Origin: Papaver somniferum
Lineage: Eukaryota; Streptophyta; Magnoliopsida; Ranunculales; Papaveraceae
DNA: 64,000 bases
NCBI RefSeq assembly: GCF_003573695.1
Contig: NC_039358.1
Location: forward strand, 9,094,326 to 9,158,325
Direction of reading: 5' to 3'
The notes under the pieces are model-generated. The model saw only the letters and a list, made by a program, of their open reading frames with translations. It was not told where the DNA came from and did no database searches. Of the stretch, positions 12,137 through 23,661 are shown piece after piece. Every line of letters begins with the position of its first letter. The stretch's first letter is position 1. Made by a program: the position numbers and the translations under genes.

Positions 12137-12895
12137 ATTATACTTCTTGCACACTTGATTGGATGGGATGAAACAAGTTGGTTTATCTTTATGAACTTCC
12201 ATAAATTGTTTTTTATATTGATGATTTATCATTTGGTTGTTCTTTTCAGGATCTAAATTTAATAGATTAATTGTGAATTAAGATTTGATTTTCTCGATAA
12301 TCTATATTTAGGTTGATTTAAACCAATGCAAAGAAGTCCAAGATTTTAAACGGAAGAGCCTTTGTATGACTCAATAATATCTCTGGTTTAGTTCTTGAGA
12401 TTGATAGAGCGGATACCGAATACATATTAGTCCTTTAATGTTTCAGAATACGATCTAAATGAGTTGAGTGTTAAAAGTCTTCATAGCGGATGAAACAGGT
12501 AACTTGGATTTATTTTACTTGGTCCCAACTATACGAAGTTGGTAGTAATATTTGTATAGCGGATTAATTGTGAGAGTATTCAAAATCGGACTAGGTCTCG
12601 TGGCTTTTCTGCATTAGCGGTTTCTTCGTTAACAAAATTTTTTGTCGTTTTATTTAATTTACTTCCACATTATTTAGCTTGACTCTATAATTAAAGTAAA
12701 TACACTTGTATGTTAATCCCCACTTATTGGTCTGATCCCCTTTGTTAGTTTAGTCTGAACTAACCCTTTTCCAAGTGAACATCTTGTTGAAATAATTTTT
12801 TAGTGATTGTTTCTTAAAGAAGATTATACAAGGCGGGTCTTGAATAAGTTGTATATCGAAAATATTTTGGTTCTCTTGGTACCCTCGTCATTTCA

Positions 12896-13102
12896 CACTC
12901 ATAAGTAAATTTTTAACTTTTAGAAGCAAAAGAAGTCAGAAATTTGATTGACAATAAAATTTGAGATCGACTTCTAGAAGCAATCTTTTTGTGACTTATG
13001 AGATTTACTTCTGAATTCTGAAATTTACTTCTGGTTTCGCACAATAACAGAAGCACTTCTGTTTTTTAGTATCCAAACATCCTCTAGTATTAAAATAATG
13101 GG
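12896..13102. other. Short AT-rich stretch with repeated ACTTCTG/AGAAGC words
   Basis: Between the copia LTR end and the left inverted repeat of the DNA transposon. It holds an inverted pair CTCATAAGT (12898-12906) / ACTTATGAG (about 12994-13002) and several AGAAGC/ACTTCTG words. It may be the end of another DNA element; no partner end was found. Confidence 0.3.
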
Positions 13103-13206
13103 ATAATTGGACTTTCGTACTAAGGTTTTGTCCAACTAGGCTTTGGTATAACATTTTTCCAGCATTAGTGTTTGGTACCTGGACCAGACGCTGACCTGTG
13201 TTGACT
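13103..13206 (+). repeat. Left terminal inverted repeat
   Basis: Pairs with 35027-35129 in inverted orientation, with scattered mismatches and a 2-bp indel (CCAACTAGG versus CCAACACTAGG). Confidence 0.8.
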
Positions 13207-13752
13207 TGTTAAATCTTGACTCTGTTTCATAATAATCAAAAATTTTATATAAATTTAAATTATTAAAATAAGATTACGACTATATCCTTCACTCCAGCAA
13301 TATTCACACAACAAACATTATGTATTAACCCTTAATTCTTTCTCCTTCTCGTCCTCCTCCAAACCTTCGCCGCCACAACTATCATCAAGAGAGAAGAAAA
13401 CAGTTCGTCCCCATTAAAACATCACAACCAGATCATCCACATCAAACGATAACCAGAACCCCATCTTCGATTACCTTAGATGAACGACTCCATCTTCAGA
13501 ACCATACAATCCCCTTTATTCCATGTTTTCTTCTTCTCAAACTCATAGCAACAGAATATTTATTTCTATCTCTTCTCTACACCAATAACATCAATTTCTA
13601 TTAATCACTTGATAATCATCCACCACGACAATCAGCAACAAACCATTACAAACTCAAACTACATCCTCCACAACAAAAACTCCATTTTTCAATCCTTAAA
13701 AATGAAATTATATGAATCAAAACATGATTGTTCAAATTAAATATTCACCATG

Positions 13753-14462
13753 TGAAAAGACGAGGGTACCCAAATACACCACAATCTTTTATTTTGATCA
13801 CAACCTATACAAGATCCACTGTGTATAAACCTCTTGGAGATACAATCACTCAAGGAATATTTCAACACAGTGTCCACTTGATATAGGGTTAGTCCAAACT
13901 GGCCTAACTCGTGAATTAAATATCAAAGGCAAGTGGAGAAAACCAATACACTTTGTGTGATTGTTTATGGATATGGAATCGATACAATACAACAATAAAG
14001 TGATCACTTGATAAAAGGTACGGATATAACCGAAACCAATGGGATCAATATCAAGTGCCATGTTAACGTACAAAGTGCAATTTTCTTTAATTATAATAAA
14101 ACAATTATAATGCGGAAATTAAAAGTAAATGGCGCAGCAAGATTTTGTTAACTAGGAAACCGCAAATGCAGAAAAATCCTGGGACCTTGTCCAGAATTGA
14201 ATACTCTCAAGATTAAGCCGCTATACAAAATCTAAACCAACTTCGTATAGTTGAGACCAAGCAGCTAAACTTATAGTTCACCTAGTTTCGTCTGTATCCC
14301 TGCGCCTCCAACTTGTAATAAGTCACGCACTTGGTTAACCTATACGAAGTTTACTCTAGTAAATAATCAAGCGACTCCTTAATGAGTTTTGATTCACTAA
14401 AATATGACAACCAAACTTGACATACCAACGCTTGGTGGGTTCAACCGAGCTATGCTCTAACA
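13753..14462 (-). repeat. 3' LTR of copia element, internally deleted
   Basis: It begins TGAAAAGACGAGGGTACC on the plus strand and ends GAGCTATGCTCTAACA, 710 bp. It matches the 5' LTR closely until CACGCACTTGG (about 14335), then jumps to TTAACCTATACGAAG, which in the 5' LTR lies at about 34297. The roughly 2.1 kb between, including the TATA box, is missing here. Confidence 0.85.
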
Positions 14463-16361
14463 ATCTCCACCTTTGTCAATTTTAGTGACAAAACTCTTAC
14501 ATCATATGGATAAACAAATTACAAGAATTCATTACACATACGCTTGATTCCGAGTTTCAACAGCACAATAACCTGTTATACATTCAATCCATAAATGCCT
14601 CTATTGACATTATAATAACAAAGATAATACTTCCCCTAAAGGTAAGATAGGTAGATTTTCAATCCGCGCGTCTTTGTTATTCCCTTTATAGTCCATATAA
14701 CTACAAATATCAATATGATATGTTACTCCCCATTAGTCTATGCTTTACTCTTTCATTAGATATAACGTTTAAGCACCATTGTCCTTTCCTTAGTGATACC
14801 AAATCACTTGTTTACTCCATATATTTCTCCCCTTTTTTGTCACTAAATGACAAAGGTACGAGCAAATAAAGGACAAACCGGAAGGATCTTACAAATCTCA
14901 AAAGACTTTCAACCTATAAGAGTTAAGCACGCGGGTTCCACACACCATTTTAGATAACCAATATCAAAACCGAAATTACAAAGTAATTTTGTTTTGATAT
15001 GTTACCAAAGAAACAATTTTCCGAATCAATTTTCCCTAATAGTTTAGCAAATCAAAAATTGACTAAGCACCTTAGTTCTTTTGCTAAACCGATTGTACAA
15101 ATACAATCACTTGTTCGATAAGACCAAAATAAAGATCAGAATTAACTCTATTTTTCTCATAAGGTTCTAATTATTCAAATAATAACTATACCTTTCACTT
15201 TTAAACAAGACAAGTACTAGTTTAGTTAACTAGCATTTCTTTTTAAGGCATTCGATTAGACTTGAATAACCGAAACCTCTACTTTGATAAGTCTAACTAA
15301 GATCAGAATAACTTAGTTTCTCTTATCCGGAATCCAATTGGACTAAAAAAATGATCCTGAAAACCTTTTTTTTAAGCCATAAACAATTCATACAAACAAA
15401 ATAAATCAACTTGCATAATTATTTACCTCAACCGGAAGCAATTGAAACAAACATAGACATTATAGTACTGCAATAGCACCGTAATTTCGTAAGCCTAAAT
15501 AATTGATACCAAACAATAAAGCAAGATAGAAATATTTTTTCTTAACCGGAAACAATTGAATCACACACACATCCATACACAAATAATGGAATAAACATCA
15601 ATTGTACCGAAATTTTGTTAAGCAAAAGCAATAAATATATGCAATAAAATCAGGCCTTTCTTAAACAGGAAAACGATTAACCAACAAATTCGTTACCTCA
15701 AATTCCGCATCCTCTTCACCCTTTCTTCCATCTTTCTGGGGAGGAATATCACCGTATTGTCATCCTAAGACAAAAGAACAACAACAAACACCAACCTTTA
15801 CCAGAGAAAGGTTGAAAATCGGTTTTAACTAATGTATAACAAAAGTGGAAACCCCGAAACATATATGTTTTTATGCTAAACCAAATGAATCAACATATTG
15901 TGACTTTTTCACATATTAGTTTCAATCGGAACCCCTTACTATCCTTTGATAAATCCTACCAACATGGGCTAGAACTTAATCCTTCTAAACCAAAAAGTCA
16001 CCCAAACCATAAGGGTTCACACCATATGAGATCGAATATTATGAAAACCAAAATCAAACATCACATATACATACATAGCAATAATATAAAGCATTCAAGC
16101 ACAGGCTATGGAATCGAAAACTATCACAAGAAAAATTATAAACTAATAATTTTATTCATAAATAATAGATACTTTTATTCAGAATAGGCTTTGCATAAAG
16201 TAGCCTAATTTCAAATAAGAGTTTAATCTTATTTTTCCCCTGCATGCCTTACTGGTGAATTCCTATAGTAGTATCTCGGTTTCGGATAGGTCTCTTTTAG
16301 AGTATTCTACACCTCTTTTAAACTCTCCAAGATCTTCAGGCCATCTATAATTGGAAATGGA
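14463..16361. other. Noncoding 3' domain of copia element with degenerate tandem repeats
   Basis: Adjacent to the LTR is ATCTCCACCTTTGTC, the purine tract on the minus strand. Between about 15230 and 15700, TTAACCGGAA(A/G)CAATTGAA words recur about every 115-120 bp. No credible ORF is present; open stretches such as 15873-16187 (plus strand) lack any protein signature. Confidence 0.55.
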
Positions 16362-16622
16362 TCATTCATAACTAGAGATACTCATCTTAGCTGCAGTTGT
16401 ATCATCTCCAAGAAGACCTCTTCTTCCATTGAGTTCCATTGTCCCCTCAAACATATTTTGAGCAAGAATGGTTGAGAGGGATGTCTTGATAGGAAAGGAA
16501 CAGTATTCAGCACAGTGTCCATATTTTCTTTTCTCATAATATGCGGAACGAGACTCAAGAGTTATTTCAATCTTCTCCACACAAAAGTTACAGATAACAT
16601 CATTACATTCTTTTTCTCCCAT
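16362..16622 (-). CDS. Unidentified 86-codon ORF in copia internal region
   Basis: Open on the minus strand from ATG at 16622. It has a CxxC-like CNFCVEK and a KYGHCAEYC cluster, but spacing does not match a gag zinc knuckle. It is in the same frame as the gag relic upstream but separated by stops. It may be a decayed remnant or chance frame. Confidence 0.25.
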   Translation of the reverse strand: MGEKECNDVICNFCVEKIEITLESRSAYYEKRKYGHCAEYCSFPIKTSLSTILAQNMFEGTMELNGRRGLLGDDTTAAKMSISSYE

Positions 16623-16898
16623 GATTTAGGGAATCATATGTAAATTTTTGGATCGAGGCAAGAAACTGCACAAACTAATTATATTCGAAATTTCTTCTGT
16701 TAAGTCTTCCTCACTTCCTACATATGAGAAAGCATTGTATCACAAGATTGTGATATCGCAAGAGAATAATCAAACCTATTTATAGTCCCTTGTTTTCCTT
16801 TTTCAAGGTGGCAGCTTAATTAGGAAAGCTTCCTAAACAAATACCGAAACAAAAGCTTACCCGAAACATGCAAAGAATATATCTCAAGTTTTGAGAAA

Positions 16899-18332
16899 TC
16901 ATAGAGTCCTGGTTAACTCTCCTTTTGTTTTTCTACGGTGTAGTAGACCATCGAAAGATGTTTGCACATTGACATCACTGGATATCTCTAGATCCTTTTT
17001 GAGTCTAAGCACTAGACATTCATAGTCATCTTTTTCCAAGATTAAAACAAGATTGTTTTTCTTAGAATTTGTTTTAGCTGACTTCATTTAAGATTCCTTT
17101 TCACATTTTGGTATCCACTTGTAGGTGGACTTCGAATAAAGATTCCTCATTTCTAACGACATTGCATCTTTCCACTTTGAAACATCAGATCTCATATCCC
17201 CATTGACAAGGGTGTCACCCTTTCTATTATTTTTCCTTTTAGGAATGTTTCTTTTAGGATATGATTTTGAATTCTTGTAATAATTCGTTTGTCTCATAGA
17301 ACAATGATGATCTGAGAGGTCTTTGGAAATTAATCTGTTCAATTCCTTAAAGACAAAAGATAGAGTGTTTTACATCTTTCGAATTTTACAATCCCTTTGC
17401 ATATGACCTTTATCTCTACAACAAAAACAATGCTTATTGAAAGGAGTAAAGTTTCTAGTTTTACCTTTATGAAACGTTCGGTTACTATGTTGATCCTTAG
17501 TTGGAGTCTTCCTCTGATTGCTTTCGGAGATGTTTTCTGTCAGAATCTCATTAGAGCACTTAGGTGACTCAGACGCACAAGCTTGTTTAGGTGGATTTTC
17601 TGGAGTAAAGGAGCAAACAGCCTCTACGAATTTGACTTCTTTTTCTATTGACAAAGTAACGGTTCCATCATATCCTAATCCACGTTTGTCGCAGTAACTT
17701 CTCCCTGTATCCAGTAAGGAAGATAAGTTGTTTGTGCTCTCATTGAGTTTTCTTAGCTTTGCAACCTCCTCTTCCAGGGTCTTGATTTTTTCAAGAGAAT
17801 CGGCTAGTTTGCCCTCAATAGGAGTTTTCTCGAATCAACCATACTCATTTTGTTCCTTACTCGTTGTTTGTTGAGAATCAACTCTTGCTTCTGTCTCAAC
17901 TAGTTTCTTATTCAACAGGTAAAGTTTCCTGTTGAGATTCTCAAACTCAAGAGTTTTTGAGTTTAGAATTTCGTTGCAGTCTTTGAGAAGATATCTAGAA
18001 TTATGATGTCCATAAAAGAAACCAGAGAAAACTTTTCTTAGTTTCCTATTTTCCCTGCTGAGTGGAGCAAGAAGATCAATCACATCTGAGGTAGATAGTT
18101 TTCTTGTGGAAATAACACTTAGTATAGATGAGAATTCTGACATATCTTCTTAAACATCTTGATCAATTTTTGAGTCACCATCTTCAGAAATTTCATCAAG
18201 TTGTTTTTGAAGGCAGGTTTGCCACTCATCAGAGTCTACATTATAAGGGTCAGCTTGTTCAGTTGATTCACAGAAGATGTCATTCTCAAGTGCTGCTTTT
18301 TCATCTTGACTTATGTTAACTGAATTATTCAT
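16899..18332 (-). pseudogene. gag: Copia gag-like frame with in-frame stops
   Basis: Starting at ATG 18332 (MNNSVNISQDEKAALEND), shortly after the primer-binding site, one minus-strand frame runs about 478 codons to 16899. It is interrupted only by in-frame stops near 18149, 17837, 17372 and 17090; no frame shift is needed. Segments in order are an acidic N-terminus, a coiled-coil-like middle (ENRKLRKVFS, EFENLNRKLYLLNKKL, KIKTLEEEVAKL), a basic stretch, a CCHC zinc knuckle at 17388-17429 (C-x2-C-x4-H-x4-C, CFCCRDKGHMQRDC) and a lysine-rich tail. The zinc knuckle and position after the PBS identify it as gag nucleocapsid-type. The TGA at 17835-17837 could come from CGA by C-to-T change, as expected for methylated repeats. 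Confidence 0.75.
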
Positions 18333-18394
18333 AAGATTAATTTTCTTATAGGTTGGATCGCACCAAACACAGATTGTTAGATCTTTTTGTGTTT

Positions 18395-18410
18395 GCCTGC
18401 TCTGATACCA
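18395..18410 (-). promoter_or_regulatory. Primer-binding site, initiator tRNA-Met type
   Basis: On the minus strand this reads TGGTATCAGAGCAGGC, the standard plant tRNA-iMet complement, two bases from the LTR end (18413). It fixes the orientation of the copia element. Confidence 0.9.
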
Positions 18411-19792
18411 ATTGGAAAGACGAGGGTACCCAAATACACCACAATCTTTTATTTTGATCACAACCTATAAAAGAACCAATGTGTATAAACCTCTTGGAGA
18501 TACAATCACTCAAGGAATATTTCAACACAGTGTCCACTTGATATAAGGTTAGTCCGAACTGGCATAACTCGTGAATTAAATATCAAATGAAAATGGAGAA
18601 AACTAATACACTTTGTGTGATTGTCTATGAATATGGAATCGAGAAAATACAACAACAAAGTGATCACTTGATAAAAGGTACGGAAATAACCGAAACCAGT
18701 GGATCAATATCAAGTGTCATGTTAACATACAAAGTGCAATTTACTTTAATTATAATAATATAATTATAATGCGGAAATTAAAAGTAAATGGCACAGCAAG
18801 ATTTTGTTAACTAGGAAACCGCAAATGCAGAAAAACCCCGGGACTTTGTCCAGAATTGAATACTCTCAGAATTAAGCCGCTATACAAAATCTAAACCAAC
18901 TTCGTATAGTTGAGACCAAGCAACTAAACCTATAGTTCACCTAGTTTCGTCTGTATCCCTGCGCCTCCAACTTGTAATAATTCACGCACTTGGAACAATT
19001 CCTTTGGTTCGTATTCCAAACAGTAAAAGAACAAAAAATTTGTTCGGTAAAAACTCTTTTCAAACAAGTGATATGAGTTTGACAAAAGTCTCTTCCGTTT
19101 ATCCAAATAAACTCCTTTGTCAGGTTCTGAGATCTATCTCAATACAACTACCAAACTAATTGTCTAGATTTTTCAATCAATACTTATTAGTCACAAAGAC
19201 AATATATTGATGCCGATCTATTCAACTAATCAATCACGATTATCACAAAGATAAACCGATTATAGTTGGATCCTCAGCCGATCAAGTTTTGAGCACTCCA
19301 AAGATTATTAACTCAAACAAGCAATCTTCTTTGTCTTCAAATCTTCTTAGATCTTCGATAAACACCTGCACACAATCAACTTGAATGTCTTGTGATCAAT
19401 CGCACAAAGAATGGAGTATGTTAACAATAGATTATCACAAGACGTCTTTAGATCTACAAACAAACTAAAGATCCTCGTCTCGATCTAGTTTGAGTGAATC
19501 TTATATCAGAAGAGAAGATTCTCAACATAAACAAACTATGTACAATCAAAGTTCAACCACCATTATTCAATCAAATCAGTCGAAAACTAATAATAAACTG
19601 CAATTATCTGGCTTCCCACCAACTGTACTCGTAGAGCTTCCCAATCCCAAAGAAGTTTTTAAAACAAGTGGTCGTAAGAGATTTCTCCTAATTAGGGTAC
19701 TTTCCTCTCCGAATAGACGGCTCCACCAGTAACAACACAACTACGTAGTTTGCTGGCTCTGAGGATCAATTTGCTTGAAATGCAAACTTCAA

Positions 19793-19800
19793 TATTTATA
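19793..19800 (-). promoter_or_regulatory. TATA box of copia 5' LTR
   Basis: TATAAATA on the minus strand, preceded by CCTTGGTC and followed by TTGAAGTTTGC. It is the same context as CTTGGTCTATAAATAGTG at 9295 in the other orientation. Confidence 0.55.
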
Positions 19801-20299
19801 GACCAAGGAAGTTTGGACACCAAGGAATTTCCAAACCGAAAATATTCTCAAGATATGCAATAAATTTCCAAATTCGATTTTCATAATTCCTAGATATGTT
19901 ATGTCCAAATATTAGCCGAAATCTCAGTAGAAAATCTCCAATTAGTAAATGCACATTACCAATTTTTATTTTCTAAAGATATGCATTGTAATTGCTGGAA
20001 ATTAAATGCATATAAAACTAAAAACTTTAATTAAAAGATTCTCAATTTATTTCGATCCGGTATTCTCCTTTAGTTATTAAGGAATATCTTTGAATAATAA
20101 AAGATAAGAGTTACTGCACATGTTCAAAGTATGTCGACATCTTTACTTTGGAAATCCTTTTTCATATTACAATCTTGGAACCGATTTGTCACACTTCCAA
20201 ACAAATTTAGAATTTGTTCATCTGATTTCCAAGAATTATGTGATTGATCAAAAACATTCAATCACCATTCATGGGTTTAACGGTTCTACCAAAAAAAGT

Positions 20300-20600
20300 T
20301 TCGGTTATACCTCTATGTGGGTACTAGGATCGGTCACACTAGTTACCAAAAGTTGGTGGACTAGGTACTAGGATCGGTTACCACATATATATGATATAAA
20401 CTTGTATTCGGTTGCACAAGTTATAGGATCGATCACACCAATTACTAAAACTTGTTAACCTACTACAAGGATCGATTACCATCTTTTTATTAGTCCCAAC
20501 CAAGTTCTAGGATCGTTCACCCAATGACTAGGAATGGTCACATCAATTACAAATATCTGATCATACCATCTCAGGTGATTACTTAGGATCAGTTTCACTA
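20300..20600. repeat. Degenerate ACTAGGATCGGTCACA repeats in LTR U3
   Basis: Words of the form (A/C)TAGGATCG(G/A)T(C/T)(A/C)C recur about every 35-45 bp (for example near 20325, 20366, 20412, 20466, 20508, 20551). They lie upstream of the LTR TATA in element orientation, so enhancer-like repeats are a reasonable reading. Confidence 0.5.
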
Positions 20601-20841
20601 ATAAAAGGCATACCAATACAAAAGTCAGGCACTGTGAATAATTTTACCAAGATACATAAGCAAGTTATGAGCGGTTATACTAAACACACATATTGGTAAT
20701 CCAAAGATTTGCAATGAATAACAATACCAATAAGCCTAGCGATTTCCCTTTCGATTCACAAAACAAGTTTATGAATGTACTTCCTTTAAACGAATGTAAA
20801 ACATTGTTCCCTAGGACGAAATCTTCACCCATACCCATACA

Positions 20842-22152
20842 TGAAGTTATTTTTTTAATTGTTGTTGTAGTAATAAAGATTCGAACTCTAAGACTTGTGA
20901 AGATAAAATTTAAAGATTTAATGAAAATGATAAATAAAAGCGAGAGTTACTGGGACTAGGATTTCACCGAATTCATATCATCAAGTTCAATTATTTATTC
21001 TTCAACAATTCTTGCTCAATAAATAAAAATATGGACTCTTATTTTTGGCAAGATAGATTCTCAAAATATTAGTTGTAAATCCTAAGTATGGGACATCAAA
21101 ACATCTAAGAAAGCATGACCCATCAAATGAAATGACAACTAATTAATCAAAATCATAATTCTATTTTAATTAGTGCAAAAGTCATATAGAGAATAAAATA
21201 ATTTTACCCATGTATGAAATTCGGCTTCCTCCGTCGTCCCAGTGTTGGCGTTTAGCTACTCATGATGTAGACACTCTCAAAATATTTTTTATATAGCTCA
21301 AATGGTGTTTACAATGAAGAAAAGGAGAAAAATAACATAAACCACTAAACAGGCGTTACAAACTCTCCCAACTCTCGATGCCCATCTATGACTCCAGTAA
21401 ACTCATTATATAGTCTCAGCAACACCCAATATCTCTTGTTCAATGCGCAAATATTCTCTCTTTACTCTATTATTCTCCACGGGAATATTTTCCATTATTA
21501 TCACGCGATTCTAAGTTGTTTGATTCATCCCAAAACCCCCCATTAGACATCCGCAAATATTAAAAGAATATCCTATGTAACTTCCTACTATAAATCAGAG
21601 AATCAAATACTTAAACCGGAAAATATCTTCTTTTGACTTCTCTGCCAAATCATGGAGATTTTATTCTCCTTCCCTTTTCTGTTACGTGTATATGAGTTGT
21701 TGAACTATCTTCACGATAATAACAAATCAAAACAGAATATCTTCTTTCCATTTCCTTCCATATAACTCCTCCAATCAATGCAGAATATACTCCCACGGCA
21801 AATCTTCTCCAAATCAGCATGTAATAACACAAACAATATCTTCACCTCTATTTTATTCAAACCGAGAATATATCCTTCCTTCTACAAATCAAAGGCAATC
21901 ACCGCTCCTCCCCTTATCCAATCCGGGAGTGCGAATAGCAATTAGGATACCCCTTAGTAATTGGGTACCCCTTATCCAAAACCGAGAGTCCGAATAACAT
22001 GTGTCCTCCGGGGTACAAAAACCACTTTTCGAGCAACTTTCTCCATAAGAGCTTATTTCATAAAAACACCTACAAACAAGTTTATTAGTGATAAAATGAG
22101 TCCCAGCTAATGTATTTATGGGTGAAAATGCTTCGCACTTTCGTTCTCATCA
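20842..22152 (-). repeat. Array LTR 1 (3' LTR of first unit)
   Basis: TGAAGTTATTTTTTTAATTG...GTTCTCATCA on the plus strand, 1311 bp, nearly identical to the other two LTRs. On the minus strand it begins TGATGAGAACGAAAGTGCG right after the purine tract. Its outer part shares a TTTGTAGGTGTTTTT..AAATAAGCT block with the LTRs at 3580 and 27417. Confidence 0.9.
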
Positions 22153-22194
22153 AATTCCCCCACACTTTCATTTTGCTAGTCCTCGAGCAAAACA

Positions 22195-22615
22195 GAAAAC
22201 TGAGTCGCTACACAACTGGTCATATAATAAGAAAGAAAGAGAGACCCGCTACACAGGTGTTCTTATAATAAGAGAGAAAGAGAGATCCGCTACACAGCTG
22301 GTCTTTTTTTTTGGACCCGCTACACAGCTGGTCATAACATGCAAAAAAAGAAAAGACCCGCTACACAGCTGGTCATATCCCTAACAACTATAAATTTTTT
22401 TTTAGACCCGCTACACAGCTGGTCTTAATATTTATATATATTTTTTTTTCTTTTTTTTAGACCCGCTACACAGCTGGTCAAATAATAAGATAAAGAGAAA
22501 GAGACCCGCTACACAGCTGGTCATTTTTTTTATATATACATATTTTTTTAGACCCGCTACACAGCTGGTCATAACATGCAAGAAAAAGGAACAGACCCTC
22601 TACATAGCTGGTCAT
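22195..22615 (-). repeat. Minisatellite of ten GACCCGCTACACAGCTGGTC units
   Basis: Ten copies of a 20-bp core (starting near 22202, 22243, 22285, 22314, 22356, 22405, 22459, 22502, 22551 and 22593) are separated by AT- or A/G-rich spacers of 9-35 bp. The core is bounded by GACC/GGTC and contains the palindrome CAGCTG. First and last copies are degenerate. It lies just inside the purine tract in the 3' noncoding domain and recurs in the second unit (25020-25440). Confidence 0.85.
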
Positions 22616-22927
22616 GATTTGCAAGGAAATTCCTGAAAAAATAAAGTAAAAAGTTAACCTCTCCCCCACACTTCAACATTACATTGTCCTCAATGTAATT
22701 GAATCATCCAACGCAAATATTAAGATGGGAAATGCAAAAAGTAAACCAAAATAAAATAAATATACCTACTGGAATGTACAGAAATGGATCCCCAAAAATT
22801 AACAGCCTGAAAATTTTGGGATCAACCCAAAATACAGTATTTACAAACGACAATTTCACAATTATGCTATGAAAATATGGTGACATTGAAACTGTCTGAA
22901 ATAGACGATTACCCCCAAACCTAGTTT

Positions 22928-23518
22928 TTACTTCACATGGAAGTGAGTATAGAACAAAATATGGGGATACATTGGGATTGTGGAAATATCAATTGGTTCA
23001 TGCACGATATTAGGAATAGGCAAGTCCTCTGTGTACCTAGATGCAAAGTAATCCAACAACACTTTAGAAGCACGCAATTCTAACCCTAAATTAGGAAACT
23101 TTTGGAAGTCTAGGGGTCTAAAAACAACCTCTAAGTCGGGTGAAAGATCTTGCGAGATAGATTCATCTATGGAATTAGGAAAATCATTCACACAATCATC
23201 CACAGGGTCATCTATATGTTCTATTTGGAACAGAGAGTCACTACAAGATTCATCCTCATCATCATATAATCTTTGACATTCAAGAACTCTCAATCTTTGT
23301 TCCAAACTAGGCGGTGTGTGTTTGTAATACTTCTCATATATTGTTAAAGGTGATTCTTCACTTGCCTCATGTGGAGCAGAAACTCCATACCATTGCCTAC
23401 GCTTATATTCAGCAAGCGTCATCTCAGATGAGGTTTCCTGATAATTTGACTTTCTAAGCTTACATTCCGCCAGTGTCATCTTAGGTGACGTCTCCTCAGA
23501 AGAAGTCGTCATCCTCAA
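22928..23518 (-). CDS. Uncharacterised acidic ORF of pol-less gypsy family, copy 1
   Basis: An intact 196-codon frame runs from ATG 23518 to a stop at 22928, close downstream (minus strand) of the PBS at 23637-23660. The N-terminus has two repeats of a TSSE(E/M)T..MTLAE(C/Y)K(L/R)R motif. The middle is strongly acidic (LYDDEDESCSDSLFQIEHID). Residues about 140-165 carry FPNLGLELRASKVLLDYF, related to VPHLGLDIQASTILQDYL in the frame at 29173-30829. No protease, RT, integrase or zinc-knuckle motif is seen. It is presumably a structural or accessory protein of a non-autonomous family; function unknown. A hydrophobic open stretch beyond the stop (22886-22704, DPKIFRLLIFGDP) resembles the C-terminal part of the 29173-30829 protein, so this frame may itself be truncated. 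Confidence 0.65.
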   Translation of the reverse strand: MRMTTSSEETSPKMTLAECKLRKSNYQETSSEMTLAEYKRRQWYGVSAPHEASEESPLTIYEKYYKHTPPSLEQRLRVLECQRLYDDEDESCSDSLFQIEHIDDPVDDCVNDFPNSIDESISQDLSPDLEVVFRPLDFQKFPNLGLELRASKVLLDYFASRYTEDLPIPNIVHEPIDISTIPMYPHILFYTHFHVK

Positions 23519-23636
23519 AAAGTCCCTGAAAACAAATACAAAAAGAAACGCATAAAAAGGAAAAAAAATAATCTAAAAATGAAATAAAAATACTTTACAA
23601 AATAAATAAAAATAAACCTAAAAATTAATCTAAAAA

Positions 23637-23660
23637 CAAATCCGCGTCGGCGGCGCCAAA
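23637..23660 (-). promoter_or_regulatory. Primer-binding site of array unit 1, tRNA-Asp-like
   Basis: On the minus strand, immediately after the LTR end (…CACTTCA), it reads TTTTGGCGCCGCCGACGCGG. TGGCGCCG matches the start of the tRNA-Asp complement used by many plant gypsy elements; the following bases diverge. The same string occurs at 26463-26486 and, on the plus strand, at 28652-28672. Confidence 0.65.
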
Positions 23661-23661
23661 A

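Larger units (their letters stand above)
9290..12895 (+). repeat. Copia LTR (plus orientation), 5' boundary unclear, split by solo LTR
   Basis: The 3' end is clear: GGTACCCTCGTCATTTCA (12878-12895) is the reverse complement of the inner LTR start seen at 13753 and 18413. Upstream, 12600-12650 carries GCATTAGCGGTTTCTTCGTTAAC, the plus-strand form of the block at 14140-14165 and 18815-18830. A TATA box with its downstream sequence (9298-9420) matches the copy at 45627-45750. The LTR is interrupted by a complete solo LTR (9819-12136). No primer-binding site follows 12895, so this is a 3' or solo LTR. Confidence 0.65.
18413..20841 (-). repeat. 5' LTR of copia element, inner part
   Basis: It starts TGGAAAGACGAGGGTACC and aligns with 13753-14335, then continues through U3 sequence missing from the other LTR: a block ending near 19740 that resembles other copia leaders here, then the TATA (19793-19800) and upstream U3. 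It is interrupted at 20841 by the gypsy array and resumes at 33988. Together about 2.87 kb. The small ORFs 19490-19732, 20120-20371 and 20693-20959 on the plus strand are chance frames in LTR sequence. The stretch 20300-20600 is rich in CTAGGATCGGTCAC-like words, at least seven degenerate copies. Confidence 0.8.

Noticed and set aside
15873..16187. 104-codon plus-strand ORF
   Set aside because: It is antisense to the copia element, rich in His, Asn, Ser and Lys from AT-rich sequence, with no homologous frame elsewhere in the window.
22195..22615. Regular repeats resembling a CRISPR array
   Set aside because: The repeats are 20 bp with simple AT-rich spacers of uneven length, inside a plant LTR retrotransposon. 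There are no cas genes and the DNA is eukaryotic.
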